64,000 nt of DNA from the NCBI GenBank assembly GCA_033398695.1, contig CM065802.1, forward strand, positions 151,390,096 through 151,454,095, in the 5' to 3' direction. The first letter of the stretch is position 1; each line of letters opens with the position of its first letter. The notes below the pieces were generated by a model, which saw only the letters and a program-made list of their open reading frames with translations, was not told the origin of the DNA and made no database searches. Origin of the DNA: Orobanche coerulescens. Its lineage: Eukaryota > Streptophyta > Magnoliopsida > Lamiales > Orobanchaceae. The position numbers were made by a program, and so were the translations under genes. Shown here piece after piece: positions 11,755-23,485 of this stretch.

Positions 11755-12005
11755 TAATAGATTAGCGTGCGCTATCTACAAGCTAGCGTGTGCTAAGGAG
11801 ACTCCAGGCCCAATCCAGTAGCTTCTGGACTGCCCCCGAACTACCAGTTAGCGCGCGTTACCCTCCCCGTAGCGTGTGCTAACTGCTGCATCTTAGCGCG
11901 TGCTATATAATTGCATAGCGTGCGCTGCCGAACTCTCAGCTGAATGTAGTAGTTTCTACATCTCGCGTTAGCATGCGCTATCCACAAGGTAGCGTGCGCT
12001 AATTA
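11755..12005. repeat. TAGCGYGCGCTA palindrome cluster
   Basis: At least eight variants of TAGCG(T/C)GCGCTA occur here, including TTAGCGTGCGCTATC, TAGCGTGTGCTAA and TTAGCGCGCGTTA. The perfect form is a self-complementary 12-mer. The setting (an LTR-like remnant) matches the other GC-rich dyad clusters of the window, but the core word is different. Confidence 0.75.
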
Positions 12006-12733
12006 TGCACAATAGTGCATGCCATACCTATATCAAAGTAGAATTCACCACCACAACCATACCCCCACTGGGACAACAAACACGCAACAATCTGAATCGC
12101 AACCAACCGCGTGTCCAAACATGACATACGATCCCAAAACTATACGATTGTGGTTCTAACACTTTATAAAAATAATCCTTTTGAAAGTTAGAGGGCGAGC
12201 TAAGGTTCGCCAAAATGTGTAAGTACTTTACTCTTACTGGAAGAGGAGGTTTTTATTTTACACGTCGATTTTGAAATAATGCACAAAACAATTTATATTT
12301 TTAAAATTCTCGCAGACGTCTATAATCCGAAATGTTTCAAAAATTTACTTGGGTCTTAAATAAAATAAAGATCCTCCTCTTCTACTAATTGTTTAATAAA
12401 AAATAAAAGATTTTCCACCGAATACATACTCATTTGATATAACGATATAAAATCGTAGGTTTTCACCATTTGAAAGAATTTGAAAAACCACTTTACAAAT
12501 ACTCCCGTAGCGGTTAAAATTGATACTTAAAAATCTCATTCTTAAAAGAATATAGGAATCGATAGTATTCCCAATTTTCCAAAATACAATGTATCACTAT
12601 TTTCATCCGGACCGTATACGTATGTGATAGGACGACAAATGTATGCTACCTAAAAACCCAATTTAAAGAAGCCCAATATAAATCGACATACCGATATCTG
12701 AATAAAGGAGGGGAGACCTAGATGAATGAAGTC

Positions 12734-12920
12734 CGACCTATGGACTCAGATAAGGGCGTGCCGACCTTAGAGGTCTCGCCGACCTATGGACTCAAATAAG
12801 AGTGTGCCGACCTAAGAGGTCTCGCCGGCCTATGGTCTCAGATAATAGCGTGCTGACCTCAGAGGTCTCGCCGACCTATGGACTTAGATAAGAGTGTCCC
12901 GACCTAAGTGGCCCTTTATA
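12734..12920 (+). repeat. 46-47 bp tandem repeat in the Tat LTR (four units)
   Basis: GACCTATGGACTCARATAAG units start at 12734, 12781, 12827 and 12873, each closed by GACCTnAGAGGTCTCGCC, which itself contains the dyad GACCTNNNAGGTC. The 3' LTR carries the same array near 55640-55820. Confidence 0.85.
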
Positions 12921-13155
12921 ATATGAGTCAACCTGCCTAGTCATACCCGGGGTCGGGAATCGCCGGGCTAATAAAGGTTGAGCTCTCGGAAAGGTAAATC
13001 TTGACCTACGTGACAGAATCCCAGAGATCCAGGGACTGGTAAGCCATAGTCCCCAATCCCGGATATCCAGGGATGGGAAATCGCAGCCTGAATCCCTGAA
13101 TATCCGGATCTTCCCTAAAATCAGGAAAAGATCTTAAGGACAGGCGGCCCTCCCT

Positions 13156-13168
13156 TCTATAAATAGGG
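13156..13168 (+). promoter_or_regulatory. TATA box of the Tat 5' LTR
   Basis: TTCTATAAATAGG matches the plant TATA consensus and lies about 175 bases before the LTR end. The 3' LTR has GTATAAATAGG at 56061-56071. Confidence 0.75.
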
Positions 13169-13344
13169 GAAAAGCCTTTCTTTCAAAGGTCAAGCATAAT
13201 TCTGAGATTACAATATTTTAGAGAGAGAGCGAAAGAAATACACATAGAGAGAGAAAGAGTAACACTACATATATTCGGGTTTTCTCAGATAAACTTCAGA
13301 GATTAATCCGGTTCTTGGTGACCGATCAGCTTGGTTACATCAAG

Positions 13345-13362
13345 TGGCGCCGTCTGTGGGAA
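13345..13362 (+). other. Primer-binding site of the Tat element
   Basis: TGGCGCCGTCTGTGGGAA follows the LTR end ACATCA after two bases. This TGGCGCCGT-type PBS is usual for Tat/Ogre elements. Confidence 0.8.
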
Positions 13363-13404
13363 CTGTGACATCGAGTAACTTTGAGTTGAGATGTGAGATC
13401 AGTA

Positions 13405-14820
13405 ATGGCGGAAGAAACGAACCCGAGGACAATAGGGGAGCTGATACCCCGAAATTTGGAAGAAGAACTAGCAGCTGCGGGTGGAGAATCGACTCTGGAA
13501 AAAACACCCATCACCCCGGTAGAAGAAGATGCACCCAGCACAATCACACTGACAAAAGAAGCCTTAGCCGACATAATCGCTAGTGCGATCCAGAAGAGCC
13601 GAGAGGTAGAAAAGCAAAAAATACCACGAAAAGTAATACCCATCCTCTCGGATGGTCCGGAGGAAATCGATCAGCAGGAAGAGCATGCGGAGAGCTATCC
13701 AAGAGTATGGGAGCAATCTAGATAGGAAAAAATGCTGGATCCATTAATATCCAGTATGCAAGATGAGATAGAGGAGTTGCGACAGAGGGTTGCGGGGAAG
13801 GACGCGGAGAGTCATCTAGGCCACCACTTCTCGGAGGGCATACTACAGCCTGAACTCCCATATGGGTTTAGGGCTGTCACATTCACCTACGATGGGCTCT
13901 CAGATCCTACCCGACATTTATACCGATTCGAGAACATGGCCGTATTGCACCGATATTCGGATGCCGTGAGTTGCAAAGCATTCCTGGCTACGTTGATGGA
14001 GTCAGCTCAGGACTGGTTCCACCAGATACCCCCAGGGACAATCACTAGCTTCAAAACTTTTAGCTCGGCATTCTTTACTAACTTCGCAAGCACTAGGGCA
14101 CACCAGAAGATCTTCATGTCCTTATTCAGTATCAAGCAGTACTCCGGAGAAGCGCTGAGAGCTTACGTGACCCGGTTTACAAAGGCATGTCTGGAGGTAC
14201 CCTCGTCATTTGAAGAGGTAAAGATGAGTGCCTTGACGCAGGGACTAAAGCCTAGGCTGCTACGCACCTCGTTGGCTAAAAAACCGACCAGAATATATGA
14301 TGCGGTCTTAGCCCGATGTTCAAAATACATCAATGTTGAAGAACCCGAGAAGGATATGGAGGAATTGCAAGAAAAATCCGAAGATGGGGAAGGAGGAACT
14401 AGCAAGGTGGTGCAGCGCGAGGAGTATACCTTTCGAGGAAATCTACCTCGGGAGGAAATGCTGCATGGAAAGATAGACCGGAACACGAATGGAAGGAAGA
14501 GTGGTACTGGCCTAAGACGACCAAGATTTGACCAATACAGCCCATTAACAATGAGAAGAATGCATGTTTTGGAAGCAGTTGAGGGTAGGATGAATAAGGT
14601 TATCGAGTGGCCTACATCTCATTCTAATGGGCCTACCAAGCTAAAATACGAGTTTTATTGTCGATTCCACAATGATTATGGGCATAAAACAGACGAGTGC
14701 AAACACCTCAAAGACGAGATCGAGAGGATGGTCCGAGCGGGACATCTAATGGAGTTCACATATCAGCAGAGGAATGGAGGCCGGAGGAAACCACCCATGC
14801 CCCAGGGGGGACGGGGATGA
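13405..14820 (+). pseudogene. gag: Tat gag
   Basis: The start ATG at 13405 opens MAEETNPRTIGEL. One in-frame TAG (13723-13725) divides a 107-codon front from the main 362-codon frame starting at 13732. The capsid-like core contains FTYDGLSDPTRHLYRFENMA, QDWFHQIPPGTI and SFKTFSSAFFTNF. Near the C-terminus CRFHNDYGHKTDEC is the zinc-binding motif typical of Tat gag, followed by HLKDEIERMVRAGHL. The frame ends in TGA at 14818. A frame change then leads into protease. Confidence 0.85.
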
Positions 14821-14863
14821 AAAGAGAACCCCTCGGGGACCCACTGCTCCCCCAGCTAAGAAA

Positions 14864-16602
14864 GGAGTGATCCACATGATATCAAGAGGACCAACCGATG
14901 GAAGTTCTAATCAGGCCAGGAAAGCTCACACGCGAAAGGCTAAGTGTCATTAGTTCGAAGAGGTCGCCTCTGTGAGCAGCGGGCCGGTCATTTAGTTTGG
15001 CCCTGTGGATTATAACGGGATACATGCACCCCATAATGATGCACTGGTCATCACCGCAGAGATTGCCAGTTATGATGTGCAAAGAGTATTCATCGATACA
15101 GGAAGCTCATTGGACATCTTGCTCTATGATTTTTTCAAACAAACGAACCTTGAGGTGGAATTAAAGAAGGTAGATACGACACTTTATGGGTTCTACATGA
15201 CCGAGGTGCAACCGGTCGGAGAAGTGGTACTTCCGGTAGCACTGGGCCGGATACCTCATCGGAAGGTCAAGACGCTCAGGTTTTTAGTGGTGAACACCAA
15301 ATCGGCCTATAATGCTATTTTAAGGCGACCGGGGCTCAACAAGTACGAAGCGGTAGCATCTACCTCACACATGAAAGTAAAATTCCCCATAGGAAGCGGG
15401 GTAGGGGAGGTAGCCGGGGATCAATTGGTATCCCGATCTTGTTACCAAACAACGGTAAGACAGGGAGTACAGCACAGTAAGAGGACGTCCGAGCTAAGAG
15501 GCCCAGATCCAGAGTTTAAAAAGAATAAAAAATCAAAAGCGCCCGAGGAGGCTGAGGAAGAAGGTGTCAAGCCTAACGAGGAGTTGATGGAGATAGATTT
15601 GGTTCCTGGAAAGCCAGAAACAAAAACTCGCGTGGGGAATCGGTTGGACGATGGGATAAAAGAAAGCTTTATCTGCTTGCTAAGGAGATTTGTGGACATT
15701 TTCGCATTCACGGCCGAGGATCTGGTGGGAATCAGCCCAGCAGTCGCCGAGCACAGCGTAAACATCGACCCAATCGTAAGGCCAGTGAAGTTGAAGAGGA
15801 GGCATTTTGGGCCGGATATGGATGGAATCATTGGGGAAGAAGTTGACAAGCTCCTCCGAGCTGGGAACATAACGGAGATCCAGTTTCCGGAGTAGTTATC
15901 CAACGCTTTCATGGTAGGGAAAAGCCAAGGGAAGTGGAGAATGTGCATGGACTTCGGAAACCTAAATAAAGCATGTCCAAAGGATTACTACCCATTACCC
16001 TGCATAGATCAACTAGTGGACTCAAACTCGGGGTGCGAATTGATCAGCATGATGGATGCATCTCAGGGATATCATTAGATTCCCCTTGCACCCGAGGATA
16101 GAAAGAAGGTCAGCTTTGTGGTATCAAAATGAACTTTTTGTTATGTGTGCATGCCTTTCGTATTATGGAATTCGGGAGCCACGTATCAAAGGATGGTTGA
16201 TGGAATCTTTAAATCCCAAATCAGCATAAACATGGAGGTCTACGTGGATGATATGCTAGTAAAAAGTGCAAAGGCGGGAGAGCATATCAAATATCTAGAG
16301 GAAACGTTTGAAAATTTGCACACGTACGGAATGAAGCTCAACCCATCGAAGTGTTCTTTTGGAGTAAAATTGGGAAAATTTCTGGGATACTTGGTCACAG
16401 AGCAAGGAATCGAGGTCAACCCAGAAAAGGTCAAAGCAGTACTATAAATGAATCCTCCAAAAAACATCAAAGATATCCAGGTACTAACAGGAAGAATAGC
16501 AGGGCTGGGCCGGTTCATATCACGCTCAGCCAAGAAGGGATTCCCATTTTTTAAACTCTTAAGAAAAGGGAACAAATTCAAATGGACTTCTGAAGCACAA
16601 AC
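14864..16602 (+). pseudogene. pol: Tat pol, protease and reverse transcriptase (first half of pol)
   Basis: The frame runs from about 14864 to the copia insertion at 16602. Protease carries VFIDTGSSLDILL near 15089. RT follows with KWRMCMDFGNLNKACPKD, a damaged MPFGL region (MPFVLWNSGATYQRM) and the catalytic YVDDML near 16241. Stops interrupt it at 14951, 14993, 15893 and 16076 (TAG), 16130 (TGA) and 16445 (TAA). Several sit where the family has W or Q, as after QFPE at 15893. The frame is cut inside the RT/RNase H linker by the copia element and resumes in the same phase at 32300. Confidence 0.85.
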
Positions 16603-17663
16603 TGTTGGGATTCGGTTCCTAAATCGAAGGCCCACCGGAAGCGGAAAAACGAAAATTAATTTGATCCGAATCCCTATAAGGATCGATCAAGCTACGTATA
16701 TACGAATATAGAAACGAAATCACAAGAGATATAAAAACTCACCCTTGTAGTCCGTTGATTAAATGGATTCCTTCTCTTGAGCTATTCCCCAAGCTTTGCT
16801 TGATCTCTACGTATCCAATCCGCTCTGAGCTCTTGGATGACCTAACGTCGAAAAGACAACATCTCTACTTGCCATGCGCCGAAGAAACGACTGTAACGAC
16901 AATCACCCGATTAACCTCTAAGGTTACGGCTAGAATCAACTAATGGAAGCTTTCAAATCAAAATTACAACACTCTAAGTGTTTTATCTTTGATCTCTCTT
17001 TGATTTCTTGATATTCTCCAAGAACAGCAAGAACAAGATATAAAATGAAGAAGAAGACTTTGATGAAGAACTTTTCTCTCTCTTTTCTCTCACCAACCGT
17101 ATATAATGCACACCAAGGGTGAAGTGAGGGATTTCAAGTCTTCTTTTTAATCTTCATTTCACAATATAAAACTCCCAACCTAATCATGTCCATGATACTT
17201 GTCCCCTTGACATAAAGATATTCCAAACATCATGATGTAGACAAGAAGACTCACATGGAGGTGAGTTGGGGCCGGGCGGCCATCTAGAAGGAGTTGGACT
17301 AATTCAGTTTGTTTCGGACTCTCGTGAGTCTAAACAGATAAACTCTGATTCTGTTCCGATGTATTTATATCGATTAATTAATCTAATAAATTAATCATAT
17401 CAAATACATAATACCATAATTAATTTCTCCAAGAAATAATTATATTCATGAATAAAATTAATCATCCAGTAATATATTTAATTCAGTAGGTCGTAAATCA
17501 ATTTATCCAATAAATCGATTTAGACATCCAATGTCCCAAATTAGATATCCAATATCTAATATTCATAATGAGAGAATAAGCTCGATTCATTCCGTCGTCA
17601 ATCCTATTGCGCGACTCGGTAGGTCCATCTCAGTCAGCAATGGGAGGAACCAAAGAGTAGTAG
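16603..17663 (-). repeat. 3' LTR of the copia element, first fragment
   Basis: It starts TGTTGGGATTCGG at 16603 and is identical in layout to 30632-31691. It breaks at GAGTAGTAG, where the last five bases AGTAG are the target-site duplication of the Tekay element. Confidence 0.92.
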
Positions 17664-18545
17664 TGTAACACCCCCAAAATCCAACACAAAATCCAAAGTG
17701 TTCTTGAACAATTTTTCAATAATCCGATGACTACTGAAACATGCCCATAATCATGCATATATCACTTCATACACCATGAGTTTAACATCCAAAACGTCAA
17801 TACCTGATACAAAATCGAGAACCAAGATGTTGAAGAAATTACCTCTTGAATATCTAAGCTCTATGGTCCGAGGAATACGCGTTAGATCGATTATCCGGGC
17901 TTCCCAACCGAATGAAAATGGTAAAACTACAACACACAAGTGATAGATGGTGAAAACCTCCTCCTCTCAAGCTCTCTCTCTCGCAGGTAGAAGAAGGAAA
18001 TGGAGAAATGAGCTGCATCTCGCTCAAAAAGCACAAATAATGCAGTTGACCGCATTGTGTGCCGCGGCTCAGCCTAGGTGTGCCGCGGCACAGGTCCAAA
18101 AATTGCTCCCAGGGCTCGGTAGTGTGCCGCGGCTCAGCCCAGGTGTGCCGCGGCACCGGGTACAATGGTTTTTGGCCGAGGATGCAACACAAGTGTGCCG
18201 CGGCTCACCTAGGTGTGCCGCGGCAGGACTCAGCAGGTGCCGCGGCCCTGCCGGCATGTGCCGCGGCACCGCATCCACTCGGCGATTCTAGAAAATGTGT
18301 GTGCCGCGGCGCACATTCCTTGTGCCGCGGCCCACACCCTCCTCGGGTCCTAAAATGATGAAAAATGACCCGGGAAGAGAATAAAAGCAATAGGACTCAA
18401 TATCGGGGAAACAATAACACGAAATGGAAGTACGGAAACCCCAAAACGGTGGTTCCAAGCAACGATTTCAAAGGTTCGCCCAACAAAAACACGATTCGTA
18501 AAATGAAGAGATTTGAAATGACATGAATTTCAACCGGGTATTACA
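17664..18545 (-). repeat. 3' LTR of the Tekay element
   Basis: 882 bp, from TGTAACACCCCC to GGGTATTACA on the plus strand, colinear with 23486-24377. The GCCGCGGC cluster is at 18056-18345. Confidence 0.95.
18056..18345 (-). promoter_or_regulatory. GTGCCGCGGCAC cluster of the Tekay 3' LTR
   Basis: About ten copies of GTGCCGCGGC(A/T)C lie within 290 bases. The full word is a perfect 12 bp palindrome with a CCGCGG core. CACCGGGTACAATGG follows one unit, and Athila LTRs carry a close version. On the minus strand the cluster precedes GCATTATTTGTGC, a weak TATA candidate. Confidence 0.65.
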
Positions 18546-18562
18546 TTCTCCCCCTCTAAAAA
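18546..18562 (-). other. Polypurine tract of the Tekay element
   Basis: On the minus strand TTTTTAGAGGGGGAGAA abuts the LTR start TGTAATACCC and follows the GTTTCGGGACGAAACT inverted repeat. Confidence 0.85.
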
Positions 18563-18580
18563 GGAGTTTCGTCCCGAAAC

Positions 18581-19918
18581 TTAAGAAATAAATAGTTCGG
18601 GGTATTCCACCTGCATCTTCTCTTCCGTCTCCCAAGTCGCCTCCTCGACCCCATGCCTCTACCATTGCACTTTAACCAGTGGAATGGTCTTATGCCGAAG
18701 TTGTTTCTCGCGGCGCTCAAGAATCTTCACGGGTTTCTCCGTAAAGGTAATATCCTCGGCTACGTCAATCTCACTGTAGTCGATAATGTGGCTCAGATCC
18801 GGTACGTACTTTCTCAACTGAGACACATGAAAAACACTGTGGACGTGGCTCAAAGCTGGAGGCAACGCCAAGCGATAAGCTAAATCTCCAACTCTGTCCA
18901 GAATCTCGAAGGGTCCGATGTACCTCGGACTAAGTTTCCCCTTTTTCCCAAAGTGGAAAACTCCTCTGGTCGGCGACACCTTGAGCAAGACATGATCTCC
19001 CACCTCAAACTCCAAAGGTAGACGACGAGTATCAGCATAATATTTCTGACGACTCTGGGCAGCTAGCAATCGATCCCGGATAATAGAAATCTTTTCCTTA
19101 GTCTCCATCAACATATCCGGCTCCGTCCCAACTAGCTCAGAAGCCTCGTCCTAACATAATGGCGACCTACATCGCCTACCATAGAGTGCCTAAAAGGGTG
19201 CCATTTTGATCGACGCATGCCAACTATTATTGTAAGCAAACTCGATCAACGGTAAGTGAAGCTCCCAATCATTACTCCAATCCAAGGCACAAGCCCGTAA
19301 CATATCTTCCAACGTCTGAATCGTCCTCTCTGTCTGACCGTCCGACTGAGGATGAAAGGAAGTGCTCAATCTCTACTCCGTACCCAGAGCCTGATGAACG
19401 GCCTGCCAAAAATGCGATACGAAACGGCCGTCTCGATCAGAAACAATGGTCTTGGGGGCACCGTGTAACCTCACGATCTCAGCAATAAAGGTTCGAGCCA
19501 GTCTATCCGGTCCCCAAGTATCCTTAACACCTAGGAAGTGTGCAGACTTGGTCAACCGATCGACAATTACCCAAATCATATTCATTCCGGCCCGAGTTCT
19601 CGGCATGCCAGTGATGAAGTCCATCGAGATGTCTTCCCACTTCCACTCGGGAATGGGAAGTGGTTTCAACAACCCCGCTGGTCGTTGATGTTCGATCTTG
19701 ACTTGTTGACACGTCAAGCACCGTAGTACAAACTCTGTAACATCCTTCTTCATGTTATTCCACCAAAAATTGCGCTTCAAATCTTTGTACATCTTACTCG
19801 TCCCGGGGTGGATTGAGTAAGGCGTAGCATGAGCTTCTCGGAGAATTCTCTGTCTCAACTCTAAATCGTTCGAACACAAAGCACATACGAAATCTCGAAT
19901 ACTATCCTCGTGAACCAT
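18581..19918 (-). pseudogene. pol: Tekay pol: integrase and chromodomain
   Basis: One phase runs from 19918 to a natural TAA at 18581, broken by four TAG codons at 19373, 19190, 19151 and 18659. The zinc finger reads HATPYSIHPGTSKMY with CLTCQQVK. The core has DFITGMPRTRAG and IVSDRDGRFVSHFW, and the glutamate motif lies after the first TAG. The GPY/F-like region reads KGKLSPRYIGPFEILDRVG. The chromodomain begins near ITFTEKPVKILER and is cut by the last TAG; GVEEATWE is still readable after it. Chromodomains direct chromovirus integration towards certain chromatin. Confidence 0.9.
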
Positions 19919-22088
19919 AAAGCCGAGCTTTTCCTTTAATTACATCTTCCTTCAGTTGAGAAATCATCGGGTCACTCCACTGCTTCCCTTTGATGTCATC
20001 AACTAAGGACGATGTAATTTCGAGAGCACATAATTGTCCCTGTACTCGTTGAAGCCAAACTTCTATCCCTTGCTCAATTAAATCCTGACGAATCTTCGTC
20101 TGGGACGTAAGAACCTCGAGCATTTGAAGAGATGCCGATTTGCGGCTCAAAGCATCCGCAACGACATTGGCTTTTCCGGGGTGGTAAAAAATTTCCAAAT
20201 CATAATCCTTTATCAACTCTAACCAACGTCTTTGTCTCATATTCAGCTCTTTCTGACTGAAGATATACTTCAGGCTCTTGTGATCGGTATAAATCTGGCA
20301 CGGTGAACCATACAAATAATGCCGCCAAATCTTGAGTGCGAAGACAATTGCGGCCAACTCTACATCGTGAGTAGGATAATTCATCTCATAAGGCTTTAAT
20401 TGTCGTGACGCAAAAGCTATTGTCTTATCATGCTGCATAAGGACACAGCCCAGGCCTTGACCCGAAGCGTCACTGTAAACTGCAAAGCCTTCGCTACCAT
20501 GTGGTAAAGTTAGAATCGGCGCTGAAGGTAATCGTCTCTTCAGTTCATCGAAACTCTGTTGTCTCTCGTCCGTCCAAATAAACTTTTCGGTCTTCTGGAG
20601 CAATTTCGTAAGCGGTCGAGCGAGTTTCGAGAACCCCTCGACAAACCGACGGTAATACCCAGCAAGGCCCAAAAAGCTACGAACTTCCTTAACATTTTTA
20701 CGCGGTGCCCAATCTAGCACTGCCTCGATCTTCTGCAGGTCTACACGAACCCCTTCGGCCGAAATCACATGGCCGAGAAACATAACTTCTTCCAACCAAA
20801 ACTCACACTTCGAGAATTTTGCATAGAGGTGCTCGGTTCTCAAAATGTCTAAAACCAAACGCAAGTGTCGGGCATGTTCCTCCTTATCTCGAGAATAGAT
20901 CAAGATGTCGTCAATAAAGACGACTACACACCTGTCGAGGTACTCGATGAATATTTTATTCATTAACTGCATGAATACTGCCGGCGCATTCGTCAACCCA
21001 AAGGGCATAACTACAAATTCATAATTCCCATATCTCGTCCGAAACGCCGTCTTCGGAACGTCGGAATCCCTCACCCTGAGTTGATAATACCCGGATCTTA
21101 AATCAATCTTCGAGAAAACCGCAGCTCCTTGCAATTGATCAAATAAATCGTCTATACGAGGCAAAGGATATTTATTCTTGATGGTTACTTTATTCAGCTC
21201 ACGGTAGTCGATGCACAAACGTAGTGAACCATCTTTCTTCCTCACGAAGAGAACAGGCGCGCCCCAAGGCGAAGTGCTCGGTCTAATGTACCCTTTTTCC
21301 AAAAGTTCTCCCAACTGAGTCTTCAATTCCTGCATCTCTGAAGGTGCCATCCGGTAAGGTGCTTTAGAAATCGGAGCCGCATCTGGCTCTAAGTCTACGG
21401 TAAATTCTATCTCTCGATCTGGCGGTAGTCCCGGGAGATCATCCGGAAAAACATCGGGATACTCATTAACAACCGGAATCGAAGAGAAATCGACTTCGTT
21501 TCCTTCCGTTTTTAAAGCATAACACCAATAGCCCGTACAACCTTTATTAAAAAGTTTTACGGCTTTCATGGAACTGATAAGTAACTTGGATTGGCCCGAC
21601 TTACGTCCCAAAAACGAGTACTCAGATCCGTCTTTAGTCATCATGGTAATAACCTTGGTACGGTAATTCATAATCGCTTGGTGATTATTAAGCCAATCCT
21701 CGCCGAGGATTACGTCCTCGCCTTCCATATCAACTACAATTAGATTCGATAACCATTCCATACCGGATATAACCACCGAAAAATCTCTAATCTCCCGATT
21801 CCCCACAATCCTATCCCCGCTAGGCAGTTTCACGATAAAGGGATCGCAAGCAGTCAAACAAGTTATATTCAAACGGCGTACACACTCCAAAGAAATAAAA
21901 GAATGTGTAGCACCCGTATCAAAGAGTACACGGACTGGATAAGATAAAATGTGGATGGTACCTGAAGCCACCGCCGCGTCGGGTTCGTCTGTTCGACGCA
22001 TCTCATAAACCCGAGGTTGCACCGAACCGACGCTAGAGTTCCCCCCTCCAGCATTCTGACCCCGTCCCCGGCCCCTGCCGAAATTCTT
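19902..22088 (-). pseudogene. pol: Tekay pol: protease, RT, RNase H
   Basis: The frame continues gag after the TAG with a GRGRGRG-rich linker. Counting from MQPRVYEM at 22022, the protease site [10 protein letters not shown] is at residues 33-42. RT spans about 215-440 with [30 protein letters not shown] and the catalytic FIDD at 369-372. RNase H has [13 protein letters not shown] (516-528), YTDHKSLKY and VVADALSR. This 706-codon stretch is intact. It ends near 19902 because of a frameshift before integrase, which lies in the next frame from 19918. Confidence 0.93.
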
Positions 22089-23240
22089 CTAAGGTTGACC
22101 AAAAGATTGTCGTTGACTCATACTTTGATCAAGTGGTGCTGGGGCAGAAGCCTGAGTGTCCAAATTCTGGTTCGGCTCGAAACAATAATCCGCCCTATGC
22201 CCCATCTGTCCGCACGTGTGACATTTCAATGGTGGAAAGTGGCATTCCAAGTTAACGTGGCCTGAACGTCCACAATTATAGCAAGTCACCGTGCGATTTG
22301 AGGTACCCAAAGTAGGACGGTAGCCCCTCTTTCCTTTGTTTGAACGTGACGACTGTCCGGCAGAACGGTTAGTCGTCTGTGACCTCTGAAAGTTGCCACT
22401 CTTAGAATTAGATAAGTTTCCCGCGACTTTCTGCTTCTTCGGTTCTTCAATGGTATCGTTGTCGGGGCTCAACATATCATGGGCTAAAGCTCTGTCCTTA
22501 TACTCTTTCAGTGTGGTACAAGCAAGTCCGTCCATGTACCTTCGTAAGTCTAAATTCATCCGCATATCAAAATAACGGATCTTATCACGTTCGTTACGCA
22601 CTTGATCCTTCACATGGATCAATTGTTGGTTGTACTCCACGATCGCCAGTGAAACGGGAATATCTTGTGGTTTAGCTTCGAAAAAGGCTCGGATTCGTCC
22701 CTCTCGCACCGGCCAAGGACAAAACTCGGCCTCCAAAAGCTCTTTAAATTCATCCCACGAGGCAATACGATCCTGTGGCTTGATGACCTTCCACCAAGTA
22801 GCGGCCTCCTTAGTGAGGAAATACTGAGCAATCGGTACTTTCCTCACCTCGGGGCAATCAACTGCCTCGAAAATCTTCTCCAATTCCGCTAGCCAATCTT
22901 CCCAGCCTAACGAGTCTGTGGCACCGCCAAACTGTGGAGGGTGCATACGGATTACATTCTGAACCAAGGCATCCGTGTTTGGGTTCGGGTTATTCAGCTG
23001 AACAGCTTGGGCCAAAATAGTCATCTGAGTAGCCAATTGTTGAAGTGCATTCGCCACTCCAACGTCCGCGTTGTTCCCCTGGCCGTCTGACTGGTCGTGC
23101 TGACTCTCGGTGTCGGGATGCACCGAGTTCGACAAACTGGGGTTGGTCGACCCCGCAACTGAACTGATGGAAACAGCCGCGCCACGACCTCTTCCTCGTC
23201 CACGACCACGACCACGACCACGACCCCTACTAGCTGACAT
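22089..23240 (-). pseudogene. gag: Tekay gag
   Basis: The likely start is the ATG at 23240 (MSASRGRGRGRG), because upstream open sequence lacks gag character. The N-terminus is an RG-repeat, probably RNA-binding. The capsid-like region has HPPQFGGATDSLGWEDWLAE and EAATWWKVIKPQD. Two zinc knuckles follow near the C-terminus, CYNCGRSGHVNLEC and CHTCGQMGHRADYC. The frame ends in TAG at 22089-22091. Reading continues in the same phase into protease-RT, so the stop splits what is one gag-pol frame in this lineage. Confidence 0.9.
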
Positions 23241-23463
23241 ACTGAAGAACACACAAGGTACGTAAGCACAATTCAATCGCACGTCATTAAGGTGATCGAT
23301 TCTCAAGAATACCAATAAAAGAAGCATACTGAATAAGGAAACATCAGAAGAGTAAGAGGTCTTACAAGTACCGGTCGCACTGTGATGATGGCAGAGTAGT
23401 GATACTGTGGACAAATGACGACTCATTCGACCCCAAAAGACCGACAGCCTAGGTATCCATATA

Positions 23464-23480
23464 CCTAAGCTCCGATACCA
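23464..23480 (-). other. Primer-binding site of the Tekay element
   Basis: The minus strand reads TGGTATCGGAGCTTAGG five bases from the LTR end, an initiator tRNA-Met-type PBS as used by Tekay/Del elements. Confidence 0.8.
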
Positions 23481-23485
23481 TATTC

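Larger units (their letters stand above)
8103..12624 (-). other. Internal region of the LARD-like element, largely non-coding, with LTR-like remnants
   Basis: Apart from the acidic remnant, no protein domain is visible. The stretch contains repeated copies of the Tekay pre-LTR motif (GTTTCGTCC-type with a pyrimidine run): 9088-9124, 9759-9799 and 11165-11200, besides 8103-8140. Each follows a TTACA, GTCA or TTATTA end. This looks like successive diverged LTR or 3'UTR fragments from older insertions, but boundaries and TSDs could not be fixed. Confidence 0.45.
12625..13342 (+). repeat. 5' LTR of the Tat element
   Basis: It begins at or near TGATAGGACGACAAATG and ends TTGGTTACATCA, matching 55528-56222 throughout. 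A 46 bp tandem repeat and a consensus TATA box lie inside. The PBS starts two bases after its end. Confidence 0.85.

Noticed and set aside
18059..18390. Cysteine- and arginine-rich frames in the Tekay LTR
   Set aside because: They overlap on both strands and follow the CCGCGG repeat; the same false frames recur at 23769-24222, 36443-36771, 44220-44551 and 47883-48227.
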